DNA of 64,000 bases, from positions 3,019,782 through 3,083,781 of the forward strand of contig CM051021.1 of assembly GCA_027704905.1 (NCBI GenBank), given 5' to 3'. A program made the position numbers and the translations under genes. The notes under the pieces are model-generated. The model was not told the DNA's origin, made no database searches, and was given only the letters and a program-made list of their open reading frames with translations. Each line of letters begins with the position of its first letter. The stretch's first letter is position 1. Shown in pieces: positions 10,831 through 21,492 of this stretch. The stretch is from Muraenolepis orangiensis. Taxonomy: Eukaryota; Chordata; Actinopteri; Gadiformes; Muraenolepididae.

Positions 10831-13800
10831 CCCTCACCTGTCTGTCTACCAGCCCTTACTGAACCCTCACCTGTCTGTCTACCAGCCCTAACTGAACCCT
10901 CACCTGTCTGTCTACCAGCCCTAACTGAACCCTCACCTGTCTGTCTTCCAGCCCTAACTGAACCCTCACCTGTCTGTCTACCAGCCCTAACTGAACCCTC
11001 ACCTGTCTGTCTACCAGCCCTAACTGAACCCTCACCTGTCTGTCTACCAGCCCTTACTGAACCCTCACCTGTCTGTCTACCAGCCCTTACTGAACCCTCA
11101 CCTGTCTGTCTACCAGCCCTAACTGAACCCTCACCTGTCTGTCTACCAGCCCTTACTGAACCCTCACCTGTCTGTCTACCAGCCCTTACTGAACCCTCAC
11201 CTGTCTGTCTACCAGCCCTTACTGAACCCTCACCTGTCTGTCTACCAGCCCTAACTGAACCCTCACCTGTCTGTCTACCAGCCCTCACCTGTCTGTCTAC
11301 CAGCCCTTACTGAACCCTCACCTGTCTGTCTACCAGCCCTAACTGAACCCTCACCTGTCTGTCTACCAGCCCTAACTGAACCCTCACCTGTCTGTCTACC
11401 AGCCCTAACTGAACCCTCACCTGTCTGTCTACCAGCCCTTACTGAACCCTCACCTGTCTGTCTACCAGCCCTTACTGAACCCTCACCTGTCTGTCTACCA
11501 GCTCTAACTGAACCCTCACCTGTCTGTCTACCAGCCCTAACTGAACCCTCACCTGTCTGTCTACCAGCCCTTACTGAACCCTCACCTGTCTGTCTACCAG
11601 CCCTTACTGAACCCTCACCTGTCTGTCTACCAGCCCTAACTGAACCCTCACCTGTCTGTCTACCAGCCCTTACTGAACCCTCACCTGTCTGTCTACCAGC
11701 CCTAACTGAACCCTCACCTGTCTGTCTACCAGCCCTAACTGAACCCTCACCTGTCTGTCTACCAGCCCTTACTGAACCCTCACCTGTCTGTCTACCAGCC
11801 CTTACTGAACCCTCACCTGTCTGTCTACCAGCCCTTACTGAACCCTCACCTGTCTGTCTACCAGCCCTTACTGAACCCTCACCTGTCTGTCTACCAGCCC
11901 TCACCTGTCTGTCTACCAGCCCTAACTGAACCCTCACCTGTCTGTCTACCAGCCCTAACTGAACCCTCACCTGTCTGTCTACCAGCCCTTACTGAACCCT
12001 CACCTGTCTGTCTACCAGCCCTTACTGAACCCTCACCTGTCTGTCTACCAGCCCTCACCTGTCTGTCTACCAGCCCTAACTGAACCCTCACCTGTCTGTC
12101 TACCAGCCCTAACTGAACCCTCACCTGTCTGTCTACCAGCCCTCACCTGTCTGTCTACCAGCCCTTACTGAACCCTCACCTGTCTGTCTACCAGCCCTAA
12201 CTGAACCCTCACCTGTCTGTCTACCAGCCCTAACTGAACCCTCACCTGTCTGTCTACCAGCCCTAACTGAACCCTCACCTGTCTGTCTACCAGCCCTTAC
12301 TGAACCCTCACCTGTCTGTCTACCAGCCCTTACTGAACCCTCACCTGTCTGTCTACCAGCCCTAACTGAACCCTCACCTGTCTGTCTACCAGCCCTTACT
12401 GAACCCTCACCTGTCTGTCTACCAGCCCTCACCTGCCTGTCTACCAGCCCTAACTGAACCCTCACCTGTCTGTCTACCAGCCCTTACTGAACCCTCACCT
12501 GTCTGTCTACCAGCCCTAACTGAACCCTCACCTGTCTGTCTACCAGCCCTAACTGAACCCTCACCTGTCTGTCTACCAGCCCTAACTGAACCCTCACCTG
12601 TCTGTCTTCCAGCCCTAACTGAACCCTCACCTGTCTGTCTACCAGCCCTAACTGAACCCTCACCTGTCTGTCTACCAGCCCTAACTGAACCCTCACCTGT
12701 CTGTCTACCAGCCCTTACTGAACCCTCACCTGTCTGTCTACCAGCCCTTACTGAACCCTCACCTGTCTGTCTACCAGCCCTAACTGAACCCTCACCTGTC
12801 TGTCTACCAGCCCTCACCTGTCTGTCTACCAGCCCTAACTGAACCCTCACCTGTCTGTCTACCAGCCCTAACTGAACCCTCACCTGTCTGTCTACCAGCC
12901 CTTACTGAACCCTCACCTGTCTGTCTACCAGCCCTAACTGAACCCTCACCTGTCTGTCTACCAGCCCTCACCTGTCTGTCTACCAGCCCTTACTGAACCC
13001 TCACCTGTCTGTCTACCAGCCCTAACTGAACCCTCACCTGTCTGTCTACCAGCCCTAACTGAACCCTCACCTGTCTGTCTACCAGCCCTAACTGAACCCT
13101 CACCTGTCTGTCTACCAGCCCTTACTGAACCCTCACCTGTCTGTCTACCAGCCCTTACTGAACCCTCACCTGTCTGTCTACCAGCCCTTACTGAACCCTC
13201 ACCTGTCTGTCTACCAGCCCTAACTGAACCCTCACCTGTCTGTCTACCAGCCCTAACTGAACCCTCACCTGTCTGTCTACCAGCCCTTACTGAACCCTCA
13301 CCTGTCTGTCTACCAGCCCTTACTGAACCCTCACCTGTCTGTCTACCAGCCCTAACTGAACCCTCACCTGTCTGTCTACCAGCCCTTACTGAACCCTCAC
13401 CTGTCTGTCTACCAGCCCTAACTGAACCCTCACCTGTCTGTCTACCAGCCCTAACTGAACCCTCACCTGTCTGTCTACCAGCCCTTACTGAACCCTCACC
13501 TGTCTGTCTACCAGCCCTTACTGAACCCTCACCTGTCTGTCTACCAGCCCTTACTGAACCCTCACCTGTCTGTCTACCAGCCCTCACCTGTCTGTCTACC
13601 AGCCCTAACTGAACCCTCACCTGTCTGTCTACCAGCCCTAACTGAACCCTCACCTGTCTGTCTACCAGCCCTTACTGAACCCTCACCTGTCTGTCTACCA
13701 GCCCTTACTGAACCCTCACCTGTCTGTCTACCAGCCCTCACCTGTCTGTCTACCAGCCCTAACTGAACCCTCACCTGTCTGTCTACCAGCCCTAACTGAA

Positions 13801-15042
13801 CCCTCACCTGTCTGTCTACCAGCCCTAACTGAACCCTCACCTGTCTGTCTACCAGCCCTTACTGAACCCTCACCTGTCTGTCTACCAGCCCTTACTGAAC
13901 CCTCACCTGTCTGTCTACCAGCCCTAACTGAACCCTCACCTGTCTGTCTACCAGCCCTTACTGAACCCTCACCTGTCTGTCTACCAGCCCTCACCTGCCT
14001 GTCTACCAGCCCTAACTGAACCCTCACCTGTCTGTCTACCAGCCCTTACTGAACCCTCACCTGTCTGTCTACCAGCCCTAACTGAACCCTCACCTGTCTG
14101 TCTACCAGCCCTAACTGAACCCTCACCTGTCTGTCTACCAGCCCTAACTGAACCCTCACCTGTCTGTCTTCCAGCCCTAACTGAACCCTCACCTGTCTGT
14201 CTACCAGCCCTAACTGAACCCTCACCTGTCTGTCTACCAGCCCTAACTGAACCCTCACCTGTCTGTCTACCAGCCCTTACTGAACCCTCACCTGTCTGTC
14301 TACCAGCCCTTACTGAACCCTCACCTGTCTGTCTACCAGCCCTTACTGAACCCTCACCTGTCTGTCTACCAGCCCTAACTGAACCCTCACCTGTCTGTCT
14401 ACCAGCCCTTACTGTCCCTCACCCGTCTGTCTACCAGCCCTTACTGAACCCTCACCTGTCTGTCTACCAGCCCTAACTGAACCCTCACCTGTCTGTCTAC
14501 CAGCCCTCACCTGTCTGTCTACCAGCCCTAACTGAACCCTCACCTGTCTGTCTACCAGCCCTAACTGAACCCTCACCTGTCTGTCTACCAGCCCTTACTG
14601 AACCCTCACCTGTCTGTCTACCAGCCCTTACTGAACCCTCACCTGTCTGTCGACCAGCCCTAACTGAACCCTCACCTGTCTGTCTACCAGCCCTAACTGA
14701 ACCCTCACCTGTCTGTCTACCAGCCCTTACTGAACCCTCACCTGTCTGTCGACCAGCCCTAACTGAACCCTCACCTGTCTGTCTACCAGCCCTAACTGAA
14801 CCCTCACCTGTCTGTCTACCAGCCCTAACTGAACCCTCACCTATCTGTCTACCAGCCCTTACTGAACCCTCACCTGTCTGTCTACCAGCCCTAACTGAAC
14901 CCTCACCTGTCTGTCTACCAGCCCTTACTGAACCCTCACCTGTCTGTCTACCAGCCCTAACTTAACCCTCACCTGTCTGTCTACCAGCCCTTACTGAACC
15001 CTCACCTGTCTGTCTACCAGCCCTTACTGAACCCTCACCTGT
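10831..15042. repeat. 4.2-kb minisatellite, 33-bp unit (about 125 copies)
   Basis: The unit is ccctcacctgtctgtctacc plus agccctaactgaa, with a frequent ta/tt change (ccctaact or cccttact). About ten units are shortened to 22 bp by loss of taactgaaccc. Because 33 is a multiple of three, long frames stay open (11-residue SVRAGRQTGEG on the minus strand), but the 22-bp units shift them. There is no start context or conserved protein, so this is not coding. Rare variants (acctgcctg, gtcttcc) recur 1562 bp apart, showing higher-order duplication. Confidence 0.97.
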
Positions 15043-15111
15043 TTGGTAGATAGACAGACAGAAGATCACAAATTCCGACAAACACACCCACACAATAAAT
15101 GGGTGTGTGAA

Positions 15112-15113
<2 letters not shown>

Positions 15114-15197
<84 letters not shown>
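15114..15197 (+). repeat. (GA)n microsatellite
   Basis: About 40 GA units ending in a short (GAGT)n. Confidence 0.97.
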
Positions 15198-15200
<3 letters not shown>

Positions 15201-15424
15201 GTGAGTGAGTAATGTTCTCAAACATGGCCTCCACAACACACACACACGTTACTATGTACCTTATCTGTAGGACAAACCATTCAAGATCTGGTTTTTACAC
15301 CCAAGGTCCAAAATGTATTCACCTTGACAATGTTGTCCTTTTACCCATCAGGGTGGAAAAAAACCACTGGGCCAGCAGTTGTTTTAATATGTTTGTGGAG
15401 TGTGTGTGTGTGTGTGGTTTAAGC

Positions 15425-15510
15425 AGCCTCACCTGAATTGGACTGATTGGCTGGTGAGGCTGCACACCTGTGGGTCTTTGTAAATCAAGGCCCACAGGTT
15501 AAAACAGCCT
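15425..15510. repeat. Fold-back element related to the 20.7/28.5-kb arrays
   Basis: cagcctcacct...aggctg forms outer inverted arms, and cctgtggg...cccacagg forms an inner hairpin. The same two-hairpin layout closes the arrays at about 21225-21305 and 28985-29065, so this is a dispersed family. Confidence 0.6.
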
Positions 15511-15724
15511 CCACCACAATTGCGATGAACCGGATTCCTCATCAACCTGTGTCCTTGTCTTCGGGTGGAGCCCGCAAGTAGCCATGTCAATGGCTGGTGG
15601 CTGTTCTTCACTGTACTGCACTGTATTCATGATGCTGCTGCCCTACTGGCACTTTAAAAATGCTTTTTACACAATGCATCATCCATCTGTCACTTTGTTA
15701 TTTTTGTTGTGTACAGTATTGTTA

Positions 15725-16650
15725 TAGTATAGTGTTGTTTATAGTATAGTACAGAGTATAGTATATAGTGTTGTTTATAGTATAGGACAGAGTATAGTAT
15801 ATAGTGTTGTTTATAGTATAGGACAGAGTATAGTATATAGTGTTGTTTATAGTATAGGACAGAGTATAGTATATAGTGTTGTTTATAGTATAGTACAGAG
15901 TATAGTATATAGTGTTGTTTATAGTATAGGACAGAGTATAGTATATAGTGTTGTTTATAGTATAGGACAGAGTATAGTATATAGTGTTGTTTATAGTATA
16001 GGACAGAGTATAGTATATAATAATAATAATAATAAATTTCATTTGTATTGCACTTTACATTTTAAACAAATCTCAAAGTGCTACAGTACATAATAAAAAA
16101 TAAAAAATTAAAAGATAAAGAAAACCATTTGCAGGAATCACAGGTTAAAAAACAAGTTTAAAAAACACGTTTTTAAAAAAAGGAGAGGCAGGGTTATTAA
16201 AACCGGCTTAAAAAGCTAACCAAATGCTTTGTTAAAATGGTAGGTTTTTAGTGCTCTCTTAAAAGTGTTCAGGGGTTGAGGAGCTCTGAGATGGTCTGGG
16301 AGTTCCACAGCCGGGGGGCAGCTGCACAGAATGCTCGATCTCCCATAGTGCGGAGGTTGGTGCGCCGTTCCTTGAGCCTGTTGGTATTTCCCGAGCGGAG
16401 GCTGCGGGTGGCGGTTTGTGGTTCGATCAATTCCTTGAGGTAGGGGGGTGCATTTCCGTGGATACACTGGTGTGTTAACAGGGTGATTTTGAATTCTGTC
16501 CGGGAGGAGATGGGAAGCCAGTGCAGTGATTTGAGAATGGGGGTGATGTGCTCGTATTTGCGCACTCTCGTCAGGATCCTAGCAGCGCTGTTATATAGTA
16601 TATAGTGTTGTTTATAGTATAGGACAGAGTATAGTATATAGTGTTGTTTA
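15725..16650. repeat. 36-bp minisatellite, interrupted by a LINE
   Basis: Units of tagtgttgtttatagtatag plus gacagagtatagtata fill 15725-16018 and resume at 16590-16650. The 570 bp between are a retrotransposon fragment, so the array predates that insertion. Confidence 0.9.
16018..16590 (-). mobile_element. LINE 3' end inserted in the 36-bp array
   Basis: Minus-strand frames encode ITPILKSLHWLPISSRTEFK, LLTHQCIHGNAPPYLKELI, RAFCAAAPRLWNSQ and FKRALKTYHF, the standard C-terminus of a fish non-LTR retrotransposon polyprotein. An (ATAAT)n tail at 16018-16035 marks its 3' end. It is 5' truncated. Confidence 0.8.
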
Positions 16651-16659
16651 TAATATATT

Positions 16660-17140
16660 GTACAGCTTATGGGGGCTTATGGAGGTCAAGCGTGTCTCCA
16701 GCTTCAAATTCCTGGGGGTCCACATCTCCGAGGACCTCTCTTGGACCCTTAACACTGCCTCACTGGTCAAGAAGGCTCACCAGCGTCTCTTCTTCCTGAG
16801 GAGACTGAGGAAAACCCACCTGTCCCCTCCGATTCTGGTGAACTGTTACCGGTGTGCCATCGAAAGCATCCTCACCAACTGCATCACAGTGTGGTAGGGC
16901 ACACTGTGATGCCCTCCCACCTTGCCCCCCGGCGCTGCTGCCCACCGTACGAACTCTGAACTCTGCTCACTATATCCTATCACCATCAATGTACATTTTT
17001 ACTGAACCTTCTGTATATATATTTAATCTTCAAATGTTGATACAACTGTATATCCCTGCTGTATATACATTTATATATATATTTATCCTGTTGATATAAT
17101 TGCAAACCCTTGCTCACTACCTGTTGAATACTTACCTGTG
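16660..17140 (+). mobile_element. L2-like LINE fragment (C-terminal RT region)
   Basis: The frame VSSFKFLGVHISEDLSWTLN, VKKAHQRLFFLRRLRK and IESILTNCITVW is directly comparable with the LINE at 6.6-7.6 kb. It then breaks at a stop (16895) and continues as an AT-rich 3' UTR. Confidence 0.8.
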
Positions 17141-17270
17141 TATATATCTATATATATCTATATATATAGATATATATCTATATATAGATATATATAGATA
17201 TAAATATATATCTATATAGATATATATATCTATATATATATATGTGTATATCTATATCTATATATATATA
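17140..17270. repeat. (TATATCTA)n low-complexity tract
   Basis: Alternating tatatatc/tagatata units; self-complementary. Confidence 0.9.
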
Positions 17271-17274
17271 CCAG

Positions 17275-17592
17275 TGGCAAACCGTGTCTATCACAACTGG
17301 ACCTTCTGTAGACCGTCTCTACCATTAACCAACTCCGAGACTGTGGAACGCCCTCCCAAACCAGCTGAGGACACCACAGACTGTGGATGTTTTTAAAAAA
17401 GGCCTAAAAACACACCTTTTTAGAATAGCTTTTCACGAGATTTAAAAAAAACCCCACTGGTTGCCATGCCGGCGTAAACGTCGCTGCTTTTATTCTGTTT
17501 TATTTAAACCATTTTTACTCTGTAGCACTTTGAGTTTTGCCCATGCAAATTAAAAGTGCATTATAAATATAATTTATTATTATTATTATAAC
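17275..17592 (+). mobile_element. LINE 3' end (ORF2 C-terminus and tail)
   Basis: LWNALPNQLRTPQTVDVFKK then GLKTHLFRIAF, followed by a UTR and a (TTA)n tail at 17574-17592. It is 5' truncated. Confidence 0.75.
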
Positions 17593-19540
17593 CACCTAGA
17601 GGCCATTAGAGGAACTAAATGCTGGTCTCTACCATTAACCACCTAAAGGCCGTTAGAGGAACTACATGCTAGTCTCTACCATTAACCACCTAGAGGCTGT
17701 TAGAGGAACTAAATGCTGGTCTCTACCATTAACCACCTAGAGGCCGTTAGAGGAACTACATGCAAGTCTCTATCGTTAACCACCTAGAGGCCGTTAGAGG
17801 AACTACATGCTAGTCTCTATCATTAACCACCTAGAGGCCGTTAGAGGAACTACATGCAAGTCTCTATCGTTAACCACCTAGAGGCCGTTAGAGGAACTAC
17901 ATGCACGTCTCTATCATTAACCACCTAGAGGCCGTTAGAGGAACTACATGCAAGTCTCTATCGTTAACCACCTAGAGGCCGTTAGAGGAACTACATGCTA
18001 GTCTCTATCATTAACCACCTAGAGGCCGTTAGAGGAATTAAATGCTAGTCTCTACCATTAACCACCTAGAGGCTGTTAGAGGAACTACATGCAAGTTTCT
18101 ATCGTTAACCACCTAGAGGCCGTTAGAGGAACTACATGCACGTCTCTATCATTAACCACCTAGAGGCCGTTAGAGGAACTACATGCAAGTCTCTATCGTT
18201 AACCACCTAGAGGCCGTTAGAGGAACTACATGCTAGTCTCTATCATTAACCACCTAGAGGCCGTTAGAGGAATTCAATGCTAGTCTCTACCATTAACCAC
18301 CTAGAGGCCGTTAGAGGAACTACATGCAAGTCTCTATCGTTAACCACCTATAGGCCGTTAGAGGAACTACATGCTAGTCTCTACCCTGAACCACCTAGAG
18401 GCTGTTAGAGGAACTACAGGCTAGTCTCTACCCTGAACCACGTAGAGGAAGCTAGAGGAACTACATCCTAGTCTCTACCCTGAACCACCTAGAGGCCGTT
18501 AGAGGATTGACATGCTAGTCTCTATCGTTCAGATTCAGATTCAGATTCAGAAAACTTTATTAATCCCGAGGGAAATTAAGGTGCAACAGTTGACACAGGG
18601 GGAATAAATGCACACACAAGAATACTAAAACCTAAGCTAAAAAACAAAACAACAACTAACTAAAATAAAACTATTATAAACAAAAATAGTTAAAATAATT
18701 CTAAATGAAGTCTAAATGTATTGATAAGTGAAGATAAATTACAGTATTATAACAGTAGTACGTAGGTATATACAATACACAACAATACGTATAGTGCAAA
18801 TTGGCAGTAATAATATATTAATAAATAACTCAACTGAAAAGTGACATGTGAAAAGTGAAAAAGTGAAAAGTGAATTCGGATTTGAAATAGAATTTACAGT
18901 GCAAAGTACAATGAGATGATTACAGTGCGTTGACCAAAAATAAAATAAAAATAAAAATAAGTACGTTGGCCTCAGGTCACTGAGTCTCCACTGTCCCTCT
19001 CACGACCCGAGGTAGAGGAATTATAGAGTCTAATAGCCACAGGAAGAAAGGACTTCCTATGGCGTTCTGTGGTGCACCTGGGTGGAATGAGTCTGTTGCT
19101 AAAGGTGCTTCTATATGAGGTCAGCACCTGATGGAGAGGGTGAGAGTTGTTGTCAAGGATACTACGCAGCTTGCGCAGCATCCTCCTCTCAGACACCACC
19201 AACAAGGAGTCCAGCTGGACCCCCAGGACAGCGCCAGCCTTCCTGACAATCCTGCTGATCTTGTTGGCGTCTGCTGATCTCAACCTGCTTCCCCAGCACA
19301 CGACTCCGGAGAAGATGGCACTGGCTACCACCGACTGGTAGAACACATTCAGCATCTTGTTGCAAACGTTGAAGGACCGGAGCCTCCGCAGGAAGTAAAG
19401 ACGGCTCTGGCCCTTCTTGTAAACAGCCTCAGAGTTCTTGGCCCAGACCAGTTAACCACCTATAGGCCGTTAGAGGAACTACATGCTAGTCTCTACCCTG
19501 ACCCACCTAGAGGCCGTTAGAAGAACTACATGCTTGTCAC
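17592..19540. repeat. 47-bp minisatellite, interrupted by a LINE
   Basis: About 20 units of accacctagaggccgttaga plus ggaactacatgctagtctctaccatta occupy 17592-18533, and about two more occupy 19451-19540. The LINE at 18533-19451 lies between. Confidence 0.93.
18533..19451 (-). mobile_element. LINE 3' portion inserted in the 47-bp array
   Basis: The minus strand encodes MLNVFYQSVVASAIFSGVV, RIVRKAGAVLGVQLDSL and FLPVAIRLYNSS, a LINE C-terminus. The 3' UTR ends with the tract ctttattaatcccgagggaa and a (GATTCA)n tail at 18535-18558. The array breaks between cgtt and aacc, so the insertion point is exact. Confidence 0.82.
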
Positions 19541-19579
19541 TGTAATTAAACAGTGTTTAATAATCTCAAACATGGGTTG

Positions 19580-19598
19580 TTTATTAATGCAATTTATT
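19580..19598 (-). promoter_or_regulatory. Two AATAAA polyadenylation signals (minus strand)
   Basis: TTTATT occurs twice on the + strand (19580-19585, 19593-19598), giving AATAAA on the minus strand about 70-90 nt after the TGA of the candidate terminal exon. The region is AT-rich, so chance occurrence is possible. Confidence 0.3.
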
Positions 19599-19669
19599 AA
19601 TAAAGTAAACTTGAAAAGACAAACATGACAACTTGAAACACTGTATTTCCTTTCTTCTTGCTAGTTGTT

Positions 19670-19809
19670 TCACATGTGGGGTACGCCAAAACAAGCAGTT
19701 GGCATCCTGTTCCCCAGCGGAGCTTCCATCAGGGGAGGGACGGCATGGGGAGACGAGGGAGCGCCAAGGAGAGACGCTTCATGTCGGGCTCCTGGCACGA
19801 CAGAAGCTC
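19670..19809 (-). CDS. Candidate terminal exon (possibly last exon of spag17)
   Basis: On the minus strand, a pyrimidine-rich acceptor ending CTTTCCAG is followed by a frame that completes the phase-1 codon left by B9' and stays open for 45 residues (SVVPGARHEASLLGAPSSPH segment) to a TGA at 19672-19670. Two AATAAA signals on the same strand follow at about 19598-19593 and 19585-19580, as expected of a 3' UTR. A second frame from the same acceptor stops earlier (19729). I do not recognise the sequence as a known SPAG17 C-terminus, and exons may be missing between, so the assignment rests on phase, acceptor, stop and poly(A) signals only. Confidence 0.3.
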
Positions 19810-20038
19810 CTGGAAAGGCAGAACAAGCCTCATCAGCATGTCCCTGTACCTCAGTAGACCAGACAGTAGGGCAGACAGTGGGCCATAGAAAATACTTTTG
19901 TTAAAAGGTTGTATTGTTAGAAACCACTGAAACACACCCGGTGAAGCTGTGTGTTTTCAGGGTGAAAATAAGGAACAATATCTCTGCTTCTCAGAGCCCA
20001 TCTGTGAGCTCTGTCCTCGGCCAGCTCTTGTCTGAAGG

Positions 20039-20158
<120 letters not shown>

Positions 20159-20194
20159 TTACAAGACTGGAATATCATTGGCTAAATGTTCTTA

Positions 20195-20580
20195 ATAGGA
20201 ATAGGATAGAATATGTTATATCATCTACATGTTATAATGAGGATAGATAGAATACGTTATACTATCTAGTATTATAATGAGGATAGAAATAATACGCTAT
20301 ATCTAGTATTATAATGATAGATAGAATACGCTATATCATCTAGTATTATAATGAGGATAGATGTAATAGGCTATATCATCTAGTATTATAATGAGGATAG
20401 ATGTAATAGGCTATATCATCTAGTATTATAATGAGGATAGATGTAATAGGCTATATCATCTAGTATTATAATGAGGATAGATGTAATAGGCTATATCATC
20501 TAGTATTATAATGAGGATAGATGTAATAGGCTATATCATCTAGTATTATAATGAGGATAGATGTAATAGGCTGTATTGCT
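20195..20580. repeat. 40-bp minisatellite (copy at 27952-28340)
   Basis: About 9 units of ctatatcatctagtattata plus atgaggatagatgtaatagg. Confidence 0.92.
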
Positions 20581-20694
20581 TACCTGTATGTTTCACTTCT
20601 TTGTGCCCACATGGTCTCAGTTCGTCTTATACAGAACAGGAAGAGAACGAGGAAAAGTACAGTCATGTAAAAATGATGGTGGAGTATGTGGTTG

Positions 20695-21310
20695 GTGGCT
20701 GGTTGAAGCAGCCTCACCTGGCCCCAGTCAGACTGATTAGAGTCTGGTTGAAGCAGCCTCACCTGGCCCCAGTCAGACTGATTAGAGTCTGGTTGAAGCA
20801 GCCTCACCTGGCCCCAGTCAGACTGATTAGAGTCTGGTTGAAGCAGCCTCACCTGGCTCCAGTCAGACTGATTAGAGGCTGGTTGAAGCAGCCTCACCTG
20901 GCCCCAGTCTGACTGATAAGAGGCTGGTTAAATCAGCCTCACCTGGCCCCAGTCAGACTGATTAGAGTCTGGTTGAAGCAGCCTCACCTGGCCCCAGTCT
21001 GACTGATTAGAGGCTGGTTAAATCAGCCTCACCTGGCCCCAGTCTGACTGATAGAGTCTGGTTGAAGCAGCCTCACCTGGCCCCCAGTCTGACCGATTAG
21101 AGTCTGGTTGAAGCAGCCTCACCTGGCCCCCAGTCTGACTGATTAGAGTCTGGTTGAAGCAGCCTCACCTGGCCCCAGTCAGACTGATTAGAGGCTGGTT
21201 GAAGCAGCCTCACCTGGCCCCAGTCTGACTGATTAGAGTCTGGGGCAGGTGAGGCTGCACACTGCACACTGTGGGTCCTTGGTAATCCAAGGCCCACAGG
21301 TTAATGCAGT
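20695..21310. repeat. 45-bp minisatellite ending in a fold-back (copy at 28455-29070)
   Basis: About 12 units of gttgaagcagcctcacctgg plus ccccagtcagactgattagagtctg. The array ends in the inverted aggtgaggctgc and a ctgtggg...cccacag hairpin. The unit is one arm of the fold-back seen alone at 15425. Confidence 0.9.
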
Positions 21311-21492
21311 CACTACACACACTCAGGACCAGCACTAGCATGTACCAGCTGCTCTGTTCATTCAACAACTGCAAAACTCTACAAAAAGCAGTAAAGTCAT
21401 CATCTACCAGTGCCTGTGTCGTTGGGAGAAGCCATTTCAGTAGCAGATAGCAACATGGACTGCTACATTTGGAGCCTGAACAGTGATCTCAC

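Noticed and set aside
10716..14258. Many overlapping minus-strand open frames rich in VRAGRQTGEG or VQLGLVDRQ
   Set aside because: They are the three frames of the 33-bp minisatellite; 22-bp units shift them, and there is no start context, domain or conserved context.
10831..15042. Possible CRISPR-like array (regular repeats)
   Set aside because: Units are contiguous with no unique spacers, and the organism is a vertebrate.
19633..19904. + strand frames of 74-79 residues
   Set aside because: No acceptor/donor consistent with a + gene. The minus strand has an acceptor, a stop and poly(A) signals and is the better candidate.
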